58,844 nt of DNA from an uncultured Coriobacteriaceae bacterium. GTDB taxonomy: Bacteria; Actinomycetota; Coriobacteriia; Coriobacteriales; Atopobiaceae. The notes beneath the pieces are model-generated. The model was given only the letters and a program-made list of their open reading frames with translations. It searched no databases and was not told where the DNA came from. The DNA lies in contig CACZCK010000017.1 of NCBI GenBank assembly GCA_902779675.1, forward strand, positions 1 to 58,844. The letters run 5' to 3'. Both the position numbers and the translations under genes were made by a program. This document shows, piece by piece, positions 15,857 to 23,253 of the stretch (the stretch's first letter is position 1; every line of letters begins with the position of its first letter).

Positions 15857-17258
15857 CGGTGGGCCTCCAATCTAGCTTCCGCTGGATCTGGTTGAGGGTG
15901 AGCGCGCGGCTGATTTGGCACCGCACGCTTCCATGATGCCGCTCGAGCGGAATGCCGTCGAGCACCTTGGCGGCGCAGTCGCCCGCACAGTGCCAGCGGC
16001 AGAAGCAGTCGTCGCAAAAGCGGATGTTGTGCACGTTGAGTTCGGACAGGGCGTCAAGCTTTTCCTGGTCGAAGACGAAATCGCCCAGGTCGTGGTCGAA
16101 GCGGCCAAAGAAGAAGCGCTCGGAACGGGGGTCACTGCGATAGCTCACCTCATAGCAGGCCGTCACGTCGCCGGTCGGCGTGACGGTGAAGCTGCCACTG
16201 CTGACCTTGCAGAAGGTGTCGACCAGCATGTCCTGCCGTGCGCCAGAGAACACGAGGCGCACGCCCATTTCCTGGGCGACCTCGAGCGCCTCCAGATAGC
16301 GCCGCACGAAGGCCTCGGAGCTGGGCATGACATTGCTCGAGGTGACGCAGCGGCCACATTCCCAGACGGGCTCGAGATGCAGCTGCTCCAAACCCGGGTA
16401 CCGCTCTGCCACGAAGGCCACGATGTCGGACATGCGGTCGACCATGGCCGCTGTGACCGTCGTTCGGATGCCGAAGCCGACATGCGCCTCGGAGAGGCGT
16501 CGCATGGTGTGGTCGACACGCTCGAAGGACCCTCGCCCACCCGCCATCGGCCGGTTGGCGTCCTGAAACTCGGGCAGGCCGTCGAACGAGACGTTGACGG
16601 AGTTGAAGTTGGCCACCACGAAGTCGAGCTGCTCCTCGGAGAGCACCCCGTTGGTCGCCGCATTGAACACCGCGGGGACCCCGAGCTCCTCGGACACGTC
16701 CTGGCCATACCACACGATCTGTTGGATCAGGTCGTAGGCACAGAATGGCTCCCCGTTGCCGTGGATGGACACCAGGAAGTTGCGAATCGGCTCGCCCCTG
16801 TCGGCTCGTGCCTTGGCATTGCGTGCTATGAGATCGATGGCACGCTGCGCCACGCACAGGTCCATACGTGTGAGCGGCTCCCCGTTGCCACCACCCTCAC
16901 CACCAAAGGCATAGCAGTAGCTGCAGCGCAGGTTGCAGTTGTTGGTGGGAAACAGCGTCACCTGCACGGGCTGGAACCCAACCGCATGCCGTGGGTAGGA
17001 GCGGTGCTTGAAGAATCCCCGCTCGCCCAGCGCCTCGACCACCGCACGCTCGTCGCCGCTCATTTCCTCGACCGTCGACGGGTCCCGCGCATAGGCGAGG
17101 GCGGCAGCTACAGCCGGAGCATTGGCGCGCGCCATGAGGTTGCCCAATGGCGCGTAGAGGATGGGGCCGCGCTCGTCGCACAGCACAAAGAGCTCGGGCG
17201 GAGCGCTCGGTTCGGAGGGGTCGACTGCTCTGGAATCCTGCTTGTCGGTCGCGCTCAT
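15849..17258 (-). CDS. SPASM-domain radical SAM peptide maturase
   Basis: This 469-residue protein has an N-terminal domain of about 95 residues with ILYAPLGNLMARAN. A radical SAM core with CNLRCSYC (CxxxCxxC) near residue 115 follows. The C-terminal SPASM region has GDVTACYEV and FCDDCFCRWHCAGDCAAK and should hold auxiliary Fe-S clusters. SPASM enzymes typically cross-link or oxidise peptides. The ATG at 17258 overlaps the stop of the PqqD-like gene as ATGA, and its own end overlaps the Cys-rich peptide gene. This tight coupling argues for recognition protein, enzyme and substrate acting together. Confidence 0.88.
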   Translation of the reverse strand: MSATDKQDSRAVDPSEPSAPPELFVLCDERGPILYAPLGNLMARANAPAVAAALAYARDPSTVEEMSGDERAVVEALGERGFFKHRSYPRHAVGFQPVQVTLFPTNNCNLRCSYCYAFGGEGGGNGEPLTRMDLCVAQRAIDLIARNAKARADRGEPIRNFLVSIHGNGEPFCAYDLIQQIVWYGQDVSEELGVPAVFNAATNGVLSEEQLDFVVANFNSVNVSFDGLPEFQDANRPMAGGRGSFERVDHTMRRLSEAHVGFGIRTTVTAAMVDRMSDIVAFVAERYPGLEQLHLEPVWECGRCVTSSNVMPSSEAFVRRYLEALEVAQEMGVRLVFSGARQDMLVDTFCKVSSGSFTVTPTGDVTACYEVSYRSDPRSERFFFGRFDHDLGDFVFDQEKLDALSELNVHNIRFCDDCFCRWHCAGDCAAKVLDGIPLERHHGSVRCQISRALTLNQIQRKLDWRPTDG

Positions 17259-17668
17259 GTGGGTATCTCCACGAGGTTGACCATGACCGTGTTCTGCAGA
17301 TAGCCCGCCTGGCCAAGCGTGACGAAGAACGACGCGACGTCTGCAGGGTCGGCAGGCGTCTCCAGAGATGCTGCGAGGTCGTCGATGGTGCGGCTGCCAT
17401 CCGCCATGCACATGAGCCGCGCACCCCGTTCGTCCACGTCAAAGAGGTGCGTGTTGCCGAACCAGCCACCCCATGTGCCCACATCGCCCTCAACGAGCTC
17501 GATACCCGCCTCCATCACGGGGCCATCGGCAATCTCTGGTGATGCCACCTCTGGTGTCACGAATCCGTTTCGTCCTCTATCGGGTGCCGTTGGCAGTTTG
17601 GCAAGACCACCAGCGGCGGCGAGGGCAATCAGCCCGAAGGCACCTCGCACGAACGTACGTCTCTCCAT
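17255..17668 (-). CDS. Tat-leader protein with PqqD-like RiPP recognition domain
   Basis: This 137-residue protein begins with a twin-arginine-type signal (ERRTFVRG, then GLIALAAAGGLA). Residues about 70-135 fit the PqqD/RRE fold: FGNTHLFDVDERGARLMCMADGSRTIDDLAASL, then VASFFVTLGQAGYL. RRE domains bind leader peptides in the cytoplasm, so an export signal on one is unexpected. The start has AAGGGGG five bases upstream. It is the first gene of the operon and is translationally coupled to the SPASM enzyme. The alternative is a membrane-anchored scaffold whose signal is not cleaved. Confidence 0.75.
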   Translation of the reverse strand: MERRTFVRGAFGLIALAAAGGLAKLPTAPDRGRNGFVTPEVASPEIADGPVMEAGIELVEGDVGTWGGWFGNTHLFDVDERGARLMCMADGSRTIDDLAASLETPADPADVASFFVTLGQAGYLQNTVMVNLVEIPT

Positions 17669-17902
17669 GTGTCCCCCTTATGCGAGAGAGCTCCTTGTAG
17701 CCATGCTACGGGCGCTCTGGTACAGGCGCATGGGTGGACTGTGCTTATCTGGCAATTGGTGACATGCCAGCAGCTAAACAAGCGCAATACCTGCGGTCAT
17801 AGCCTTCCGACATGCTGTATGTCTCAGGCCCTCATGGCGCTCTTCCGCTCCACGCCTCTCGCATGTGTCAGGCAGGCACATGGCGGCAACGTGCGCATCT
17901 GC

Positions 17903-17908
17903 TACAAT
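17903..17908 (+). promoter_or_regulatory. extended -10 promoter of DMT transporter
   Basis: TGC-TACAAT forms an extended -10 box 77 bases upstream of the ATG. The same box (TGT-TACAAT) is kept in the truncated copy at 11076. No good -35 box is present, as is usual for extended -10 promoters. Confidence 0.55.
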
Positions 17909-17940
17909 CCGACCGTACATAACACGGGTGAGCACCTACC

Positions 17941-17965
17941 GCAGCCAGGCTAACCGCCTGGCTGC
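17941..17965 (+). promoter_or_regulatory. leader hairpin of DMT transporter
   Basis: GCAGCCAGGC and GCCTGGCTGC form ten perfect pairs with a TAACC loop, followed by TTTC and the GGAGGG ribosome site. The hairpin is identical in the truncated copy at 11114-11138. It may act as an attenuator. I tested guanidine-type riboswitch motifs by eye and they do not fit. Confidence 0.6.
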
Positions 17966-17984
17966 TTTCATTTGGAGGGATCTC

Positions 17985-18410
17985 ATGCTCGCATACTGGT
18001 GGCCCATCATCCTGGTCGTTACGTCAAACACGCTCTATCAGGTCTGCGCCAAGTCGCTGCCGGCAGACGTGCACCCCCTGGCGTCTGCCACCGTCACCTA
18101 CCTGATCGGCGCGCTGGTCACCGTCATCCTGCTGCGCTTCCTCTCGCACGAGCAGAACCTGCTGCGCGAGTACACGCGCATCAACTGGACGTCGTTTGTC
18201 CTGGGCGTCTGCGTGGTCGGCCTGGAGGTGGGCATGCTCTACACCTACCGCGTGGGCTGGCCGGTGAGCACGGCGAGCGTCGTGCAGGCGGCCTTTTTGG
18301 CCGTAAGCCTGCTGGTGGTCAGCTCGCTGCTCTTCCACGAGCCCATCACGATGAACAAGGTCCTGGGCGTGGCCATCTGCCTGGTGGGGCTGTACTTCCT
18401 CAACAAGTAG
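17985..18410 (+). CDS. small DMT/EamA-like transporter
   Basis: This 141-residue membrane protein has about five hydrophobic segments (WWPIILVVTSNTLYQV, ATVTYLIGALVTVILL, FVLGVCVVGLEVGML, ASVVQAAFLAVSLLVVSS, VLGVAICLVGLYFL). It matches half-length members of the drug/metabolite transporter superfamily, which work as dimers. The substrate is unknown. The ATG at 17985 follows GGAGGG. Its promoter and first 19 codons are duplicated at 11069-11215. It faces away from the peptide operon, so it could export the product, but the duplication suggests it was the pre-existing gene at the integration site. Confidence 0.8.
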   Translation: MLAYWWPIILVVTSNTLYQVCAKSLPADVHPLASATVTYLIGALVTVILLRFLSHEQNLLREYTRINWTSFVLGVCVVGLEVGMLYTYRVGWPVSTASVVQAAFLAVSLLVVSSLLFHEPITMNKVLGVAICLVGLYFLNK

Positions 18411-18420
18411 CCTCGGCACA

Positions 18421-18498
18421 AAAAACACGCTGTTTGCGACAATCATTCGGCCCCTTGTTCTGAGAGCCCGAATAGCTGCCACGAACAGCGTGTATTTT
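18421..18498. repeat. composite hairpin repeat, copy 1 (bidirectional terminator-like)
   Basis: An A-run, ACACGCTGTTTG and an inner ATTCGG pair with CCGAAT, CAGCGTGT and a T-rich tail. The same nested structure, with GTTTGCGACA conserved, recurs at 21439-21516. It lies between the convergent transporter (ends 18410) and LigM-like (ends 18547) genes, so a bidirectional terminator role is likely. Confidence 0.75.
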
Positions 18499-18511
18499 AC
18501 AACCAACCAGC

Positions 18512-18539
18512 GGGCCCCGACGCATCTGCGCCGGGGCCC
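18512..18539 (-). terminator. hairpin at 3' end of LigM-like gene
   Basis: GGGCCCCG and CGGGGCCC pair, with GCG/CGC pairs inside, eight bases beyond the stop of the minus-strand gene at 18547. No T-run follows directly. Confidence 0.5.
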
Positions 18540-18546
18540 TGTTCGT

Positions 18547-19881
18547 CTAGAACACCGGATGCGGAATGGTCTCGGTGTCGAAGCTCTCGTTGCGGCCTTC
18601 CTTGATGTAGGGGAACAGGCTCACGCGCGCCTTGATGCGCACCTGGTCGGTGCCCTTGTTACCCCAAAGGATCTCGACCTCAGTCCCCTCCTCCACCAGA
18701 CCGTGGTCGATGGTGCCAATGGAGATCATCTGGCGCGTCTTGGACGAGAACATGCGGCCAGACGAGCAGCCCACAAACTGGTCGCCCACATACACCTCGT
18801 CGATGTGCAGCGTACCGTTGCCCAGCACGTAGTCGTAGTCGATGGGGTACTCGATGGGATCGACGCGACGCGTGGGGTCCATGCTCGCCCTCACGGCCTC
18901 GAGAATGGAGTCCACGTCCCAGATGAGCGTGCAGGCGGTGCGGTAGTTGCCCGCGAGCTCGGCCTCGACAGCCTCCTTGCCAATGAAGTCGTGGTCCATG
19001 CGCACCATCTTCTGCCAGCCGTTCTCCATGGGCGTGCGGTAAACGAGGTCGCTGTCGGCCGGCAGGGAGCCAGAGATGTTCCACTCGACGCCCGGAACGG
19101 GGAACGCATAGTGCTCGGTACCCTGGGGGATCGAGCCCTCGCAGTGGCACGAGACATAGGTCAGCTTGCCCAGCTGGCGGATGCCGTACGGCTCGCCCAC
19201 GCGCAGGACCTCCTCGAGCACGTCCTGGCAGTCCTTGGTGAGGCCATGGATCTCGTAGCCCAGGGTGCCAGCCATGCCGGTGCGCAGCACGAAGACCTCG
19301 TGGCCCGCGATCTTCAGGCCCTGCTGCAGCCACATGAAGCCGAGGTCATGCAGGTCGGTGCGCGTGGCCTGCTCCACGACCTCGAGCGAGCGCGGGCCGC
19401 ACATCTGGTAGAAGAAGTGGCTCTCTGTGCAGTCCTCGACCTCGAAGCTGAAGCGATCCTCAAAGAAGAGGTGGTTGAGGAGGCGCGGGTCGGGCAGGAA
19501 CATGGAGTAGAAGGTGTCCTCGGAGAGGCGCATGAGGATGCCGTCCTGCATGATCTTGCCGTTGGGCTGCAGCACGATGACGTGGCGCGCCTTGCCCACG
19601 GGGAACTTCTTGAAGGTGTTGACGCTCGCCGCGGTCATGAGGTCCAGATACTCGATGCCCTTGACGAGGTAGTTCATCGCGGGGTTCAGGCCGCCGTGGA
19701 TGTAGCAGGTGTCGTACCACGAGAGCTCCTCGTCGAGCCAGCCGGTGTAGGAGAACGGCTGGATGGGAAAGCGCCCGTCGTCGGACATGGGCAGGAAGAC
19801 GCCCTCGTGGCTGGTGAACGTAGTGTTGTGCGGGATGCGGTTCTGCAGGTAGGGACTAGGCTTGAACTCGGGCGTTGCCAT
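18547..19881 (-). CDS. LigM/DesA-like tetrahydrofolate-dependent O-demethylase
   Basis: This 444-residue protein is of the GcvT/aminomethyltransferase fold. Recalled segments of vanillate/3-O-methylgallate O-demethylase LigM line up by eye: GKIMQDGILMRL (folate-binding Asp), HGMAG-GLEIWGP versus RTGMAGTLGYEIHG, FVKFDHDFIG versus MVRMDHDFIG, GTEL-VLWGE versus GTEVEILWGN. LigM moves an aryl O-methyl group to THF, giving a phenol and methyl-THF. The exact substrate here is unknown and could be another methyl donor. The start has GAAGGAG upstream. A PucR-type regulator lies upstream on the same strand and a shared palindrome precedes both genes. Confidence 0.8.
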   Translation of the reverse strand: MATPEFKPSPYLQNRIPHNTTFTSHEGVFLPMSDDGRFPIQPFSYTGWLDEELSWYDTCYIHGGLNPAMNYLVKGIEYLDLMTAASVNTFKKFPVGKARHVIVLQPNGKIMQDGILMRLSEDTFYSMFLPDPRLLNHLFFEDRFSFEVEDCTESHFFYQMCGPRSLEVVEQATRTDLHDLGFMWLQQGLKIAGHEVFVLRTGMAGTLGYEIHGLTKDCQDVLEEVLRVGEPYGIRQLGKLTYVSCHCEGSIPQGTEHYAFPVPGVEWNISGSLPADSDLVYRTPMENGWQKMVRMDHDFIGKEAVEAELAGNYRTACTLIWDVDSILEAVRASMDPTRRVDPIEYPIDYDYVLGNGTLHIDEVYVGDQFVGCSSGRMFSSKTRQMISIGTIDHGLVEEGTEVEILWGNKGTDQVRIKARVSLFPYIKEGRNESFDTETIPHPVF

Positions 19882-19991
19882 GACCTTCTCCTTCGCTCGG
19901 ACGCTGGCGCGTCTGCTGGCTCCATAGTTCCATAATGGAGCCCGGGCGAGGAGGTGTCATCGGGCAAGGTCTCAGGCACAAGGCAAGCCGC

Positions 19992-20006
19992 TGTGACTTT
20001 GTCACA
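19992..20006. promoter_or_regulatory. candidate operator TGTGAC-TTT-GTCACA
   Basis: A perfect six-base inverted repeat with a three-base spacer, 111 bases upstream of the LigM-like start and three bases past the PucR-type stop. A near-identical 15-mer stands before the PucR-type gene at 21243. The CRP consensus has a six-base spacer between TGTGA and TCACA; here it is five. Confidence 0.6.
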
Positions 20007-20009
20007 TAT

Positions 20010-21212
20010 CTACGTGCGCAGTTGGAGCATGCGGCGCATGCGCAGGCCCAGTGCGAGCGAGAAGCACGTCTCCCCGCTCTCCAGGTCCACGTCAAAGAGC
20101 TGTTGGATGCGTTCCAGACGCGCGTACATCGTGTTCTTGTGCACGCCCAGCATGCGCGCTGCGGCCTGCGCGTTGTTGGCGCAGCGCAGGTACGCGTCGA
20201 GCGTTTGCGCCAACTGGGTGCCCTCGGCCTGGTCGTGCGCCAGGATGCGCTGCACCACGGGGTCGGCGAACGCAGAGAGGTCCAGCGTAGAGCCTGCCTG
20301 CTGGAGGAAGTCGTCGATGCGCCAGTCGTCGTAGTCAGCCAAGACGGACGGATGGCCAGCTCGCCGTGCGAGCTCCATCGCAGAGCGCGCCTGTCGGTAC
20401 GATTCGGCCATACCCGCTAGCTCGTCGAAGGCACCACCTGCGCCGATACGGATAGCCATGTTTGCAAAGCAGGCCTCGATGGCCTTGACGGGAACCGAGG
20501 GATGGCGCTCCAGGTCGAGCAGGACCACCAGCCTCCCATGGCGGATGACCATGGGCGAGGTGGGCAGGCAGCTCTCGAGCATGCTCTGCAGGAACGGGAA
20601 GACCACGCCAGAATGGCCCACGCCAAGCCCGATGACCAATACGCGCGTGCGTCGCGGCAGGCGCAGCTCGGCACCACGCGCCATGAGGTCGAGCTCGCTG
20701 GCCGTCGCCGCGCCGTCGATTGCGGCAGAGAGCACCTCAAGCAACGCCGACGACGCCTGGCTTCGCTCGCCTTGCCATGTCATCTCCAGCACGATTGCCT
20801 GGCAGAGCACCACGAGCAGCTCGCCATCGTGCTCTCCCAGGGGGTTGCGCTCGGCGATGGTCGCCATGCCGATGACCTCGTCGCGCGAACGGATGCGCGC
20901 GCCGATGAAGCGTCCTGGATAGAAGTCGAACTTGCCATACACCGGGGCATCGGCAGAAAAGACCTGATCGAAGATGCCGGCACGCCCCACGGCAAGGGCG
21001 TTCTCGGGCACCATCATCCCCGCGGGAAAGAACTCGTCCCAGAAGCTGCGGTCAGTGTCCTCGGCATGGCTCATGGCCATGACCTGGGCCGCAAGGTCGC
21101 AGACAAAGACGGGGTTGCCCAGCACGTCGGCACCAACGTCCACCAGATGACGCAATCCGCCGTGTGCGAGCAGCGCGTCCATGATGCGTGCCTTGCCCGT
21201 CTCGAAGTCCAT
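20010..21212 (-). CDS. PucR/CdaR-type transcriptional regulator 1
   Basis: This 400-residue protein has an N-terminal sensor-like domain (VDVGADVLGNPVFVCDLAAQVMAMS), a central degenerate GGDEF-like segment (AFANMAIRIGAGGAF-like) and a C-terminal PucR helix-turn-helix (LDAYLRCANNAQAAARMLGVHKNTMYARL). The family activates catabolic genes in response to a small ligand. The start at 21212 has GGGGGAGG close upstream; a longer frame exists without one. The gene is immediately upstream of the LigM-like gene, and the two share a palindromic element, so it is the likely regulator of demethylation. Confidence 0.85.
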   Translation of the reverse strand: MDFETGKARIMDALLAHGGLRHLVDVGADVLGNPVFVCDLAAQVMAMSHAEDTDRSFWDEFFPAGMMVPENALAVGRAGIFDQVFSADAPVYGKFDFYPGRFIGARIRSRDEVIGMATIAERNPLGEHDGELLVVLCQAIVLEMTWQGERSQASSALLEVLSAAIDGAATASELDLMARGAELRLPRRTRVLVIGLGVGHSGVVFPFLQSMLESCLPTSPMVIRHGRLVVLLDLERHPSVPVKAIEACFANMAIRIGAGGAFDELAGMAESYRQARSAMELARRAGHPSVLADYDDWRIDDFLQQAGSTLDLSAFADPVVQRILAHDQAEGTQLAQTLDAYLRCANNAQAAARMLGVHKNTMYARLERIQQLFDVDLESGETCFSLALGLRMRRMLQLRT

Positions 21213-21242
21213 GGAAGCCTCCCCCTGCCGTGGCAATGCTCC

Positions 21243-21257
21243 TGTGAACTTATCACA
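21243..21257. promoter_or_regulatory. candidate operator TGTGA-ACTTA-TCACA
   Basis: An inverted repeat 31 bases upstream of the PucR-type start. It matches the site at 19992 in 13 of 15 positions and suggests autoregulation. Confidence 0.55.
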
Positions 21258-21438
21258 TTCCTAGGGTCGTGGGCGTTATGCCAGACGGTGGATGGCGCAC
21301 GACGCACGCCCTCCGCCGATGGCAAAATGCCCAAGGGCATGGCTGGCGGACTGGCCTCTGGCACGGTCGCGTTGGCAGCCAGCAGCGTCGCATGATGCTC
21401 ACGGGCCCCGCACTGCTCGCGGGAGTCAAGTAGCCGCG

Positions 21439-21516
21439 AAAATACACGCTGTTTGCGACAGCTATTCGGACTCCCGAATCGAGAGTCCGAATAACAAAGC
21501 CAAACAGCGTGTTTTT
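21439..21516. repeat. composite hairpin repeat, copy 2
   Basis: ACACGCTGTTTG and an inner ATTCGGACTC pair with GAGTCCGAAT and CAAACAGCGTGT, flanked by A- and T-runs. It is the better-paired copy of the 18421 element. It lies 28 bases past the 3' end of the metallo-hydrolase gene (minus strand) and probably terminates it. The rest of the gap 21213-21438 shows no supportable gene. Confidence 0.75.
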
Positions 21517-21544
21517 GCGTAGCGAGACTTTACCAGATCAGAGG

Positions 21545-22186
21545 CTACAGTTTGAGCACGACCTCGATGCCCGGGTCGACGAGCTTGGCGAAGGTCTTGC
21601 CGTCATCACCCGACCCAGCGACCGTGCCGTAGTGCTCAGGGATGGCGACAGCGGGCCTCAGCGCATTGACGAAGGCGGCCGCCTCGCGCGCGTCCATGGT
21701 GTAGGTGCCTCCCGCGGGTACCAGCGCCACGTCGCAGGCGATCGTACGGTTCTCGGGCAGGTCGTCGGTGTCACCCGCCACGTAGACGCGCACACCGTCC
21801 ACGTCAACCACATAGCCCAGCCAGCCGTTGCTCTCGGGGTGGAAGCGCTTGGTGCGGTTGTACGCTGGAACGGTCTCCACCTCGATGCCCGGCACCGGCA
21901 TCGCATGCTCGTGCGGCGCGAGGAAGGCCGCATCCTCGTCGGCAAAGCCTGCCTTGATGAACTCGCCCATCGCGGATGTGGGCAGCACGAAGGCAGTGCG
22001 AGGCTTCCGTACCCGCGCGATGTCCTCGGGCGAGAAGTGATCGAAGTGGGTGTGCGTGACCAGAATCAGATCGGCGTCGTGGGGTTCCGTCGCAAATCCG
22101 TATGGATCGACGTAGATGACGGCCCCCTGCCTGCTCTCCAGGCGAATGGAACTGTGGGTGTTGATGGTGACGAAGCTGGTATTCAT
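21545..22186 (-). CDS. metallo-beta-lactamase-fold hydrolase (UPF0173-like)
   Basis: This 213-residue protein has the metal motif HTHFDH (about residues 45-50), a downstream HEH/GDTDD pair and a late PEHYG histidine. This fits the compact UPF0173/L-ascorbate-lactonase-like branch of the fold. It probably hydrolyses a small ester, lactone or phosphodiester; the substrate is unknown. The ATG follows a GGGGGAGG site. It follows the SDR 3 gene on the same strand, but two hairpins lie between, so it may be separately transcribed. Confidence 0.85.
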   Translation of the reverse strand: MNTSFVTINTHSSIRLESRQGAVIYVDPYGFATEPHDADLILVTHTHFDHFSPEDIARVRKPRTAFVLPTSAMGEFIKAGFADEDAAFLAPHEHAMPVPGIEVETVPAYNRTKRFHPESNGWLGYVVDVDGVRVYVAGDTDDLPENRTIACDVALVPAGGTYTMDAREAAAFVNALRPAVAIPEHYGTVAGSGDDGKTFAKLVDPGIEVVLKL

Positions 22187-22294
22187 CTGGCGCCTCCCCC
22201 GGTCGTGCCCGCACGTGTTGCCCTCCAGTATCGCAGACCTCGAGACCCGTAGCGTTGAGCTCGCCGAAGGATCAGACCTAGCGGCGGAAGAGAA

Positions 22295-22327
22295 TTCGCG
22301 CAGAAGGGGTACCCCCCTGTGCGCGAA
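22295..22327. repeat. intergenic hairpin, GGGGTACCCCC core
   Basis: TTCGCGCA pairs with TGCGCGAA around GGGGTACCCCC. The arms match the copy at 5562-5594. Confidence 0.75.
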
Positions 22328-22334
22328 GCGAAGA

Positions 22335-22364
22335 GCGGGGGTCCGGAACGACCCGGGCCCCCGC
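22335..22364 (-). terminator. hairpin at 3' end of SDR 3
   Basis: GCGGGGGTCCGG and CCGGGCCCCCGC pair over 12 bases with one G-T wobble, 30 bases past the stop of the gene at 22394. The minus-strand sequence beyond is TCTTCGC, a weak T-tract. Confidence 0.55.
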
Positions 22365-22393
22365 CGACTTGAATTGCTACGCCAAGCGTGCCG

Positions 22394-23212
22394 TTAGAAG
22401 CTGGTCCAGCCGCCGTCAACGTTGAGCTGGGCACCGTTGACGTAGTGCGCCTCGTCGGAGATGAGGTAGAGAATCGCGTTGGCGATGTCCTCGGGCCAAC
22501 CAGTGATGTTGTTGCCATCCCAGTCCACGCCGAGCGCCACCGCGCCGCGCACGTTGTAGAGCTCGTTGCCCTCAAGGTCCATGATGTCGCGGTCGGGCCA
22601 CTTCTCCATGGCGTTGCCGAGGATGTCTGTCACGCAGGCACCGGGATTGACCACGTTGGTGCGGACGTTGCGGAAGCGGTAGCTGTGCGCGAGGTTGCGT
22701 GCCAGGCCCAGCACCGCATGCTTGGACGTGATGTAGGCCGCACCGGCGGAGCTTCCTACCTGGCCACCCACACTGCCCACGATGACGATGTTAGCCGGAA
22801 GACCCTCGTGATCCCACAGGAGCGGCAGGCAGTCACGGCACATGCGGAAGCAGCTGTTGACGTTGACGTCCATCACGTAGTCGTAGAGCTCGTCGTCGGT
22901 CTTGTGCGCCGGGCACATGAGGTCGAGCACGCCGGCGATGTAGAGCAGGCTGTCGAGGGTACCGTACTTCTCGCGCACGATGTCGATAGCGCGCTGTCGC
23001 ACGGTCGCGTCGCACACGTCGCCGCCCACGAAGTCGATCGTCCCGGGGCCATCCGTCAGTTCCTCGTCCTCGACGAGCTCCTCCCAGGCCTCCTCGTTGA
23101 GGTCCAACACCACCAGCTTGGCTCCCTGGCGATAGAGCGCGCACACCGTTGCCGCACCCATGCCGCAGGCACCGCCTACGACCAGGATGACCTTGCCTTC
23201 ATTGGTAGACAT
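22394..23212 (-). CDS. short-chain dehydrogenase/reductase 3
   Basis: This 272-residue classical SDR has GGACGMG as nucleotide loop (about residues 13-19), YIAG in the place of the usual NNAG, active-site Ser in VGSVGG and YITSK as the Tyr/Lys pair. It ends in the typical NVDGGWTSF. It is less like SDR 1 and 2 than they are like each other. It lies 41 bases downstream of a GcvT-like methyltransferase gene on the same strand and is presumably part of the same pathway. The substrate is unknown. Confidence 0.85.
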   Translation of the reverse strand: MSTNEGKVILVVGGACGMGAATVCALYRQGAKLVVLDLNEEAWEELVEDEELTDGPGTIDFVGGDVCDATVRQRAIDIVREKYGTLDSLLYIAGVLDLMCPAHKTDDELYDYVMDVNVNSCFRMCRDCLPLLWDHEGLPANIVIVGSVGGQVGSSAGAAYITSKHAVLGLARNLAHSYRFRNVRTNVVNPGACVTDILGNAMEKWPDRDIMDLEGNELYNVRGAVALGVDWDGNNITGWPEDIANAILYLISDEAHYVNGAQLNVDGGWTSF

Positions 23213-23253
23213 GAGTTGTTCTCCTTATCTGGAAGAGCGTGCAGTTGCCGCGC

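Larger units (their letters stand above)
17896..18042 (+). repeat. direct repeat copy B (intact transporter leader)
   Basis: This is the counterpart of 11069-11215. It contains the promoter, leader hairpin, ribosome site and first 19 codons of the intact transporter gene. The two copies lie 6.83 kb apart in the same orientation and enclose the whole peptide operon. Confidence 0.9.

Noticed and set aside
17896..17984. Guanidine-type riboswitch before the DMT transporter
   Set aside because: The leader has a single ten-pair hairpin with a TAACC loop; the paired ACGR loops of guanidine-II and the known guanidine-III sequence are not present.
19992..20006. CRP-type site
   Set aside because: The spacer between TGTGA and TCACA is five bases, not six, and no CRP-like gene is in the window. 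A local PucR-type regulator is the simpler idea.
21213..21438. Small coding remnants between the PucR-type gene and the composite hairpin
   Set aside because: Two very short frames look hydrophobic, but there is no ribosome site, start context or recognisable family.
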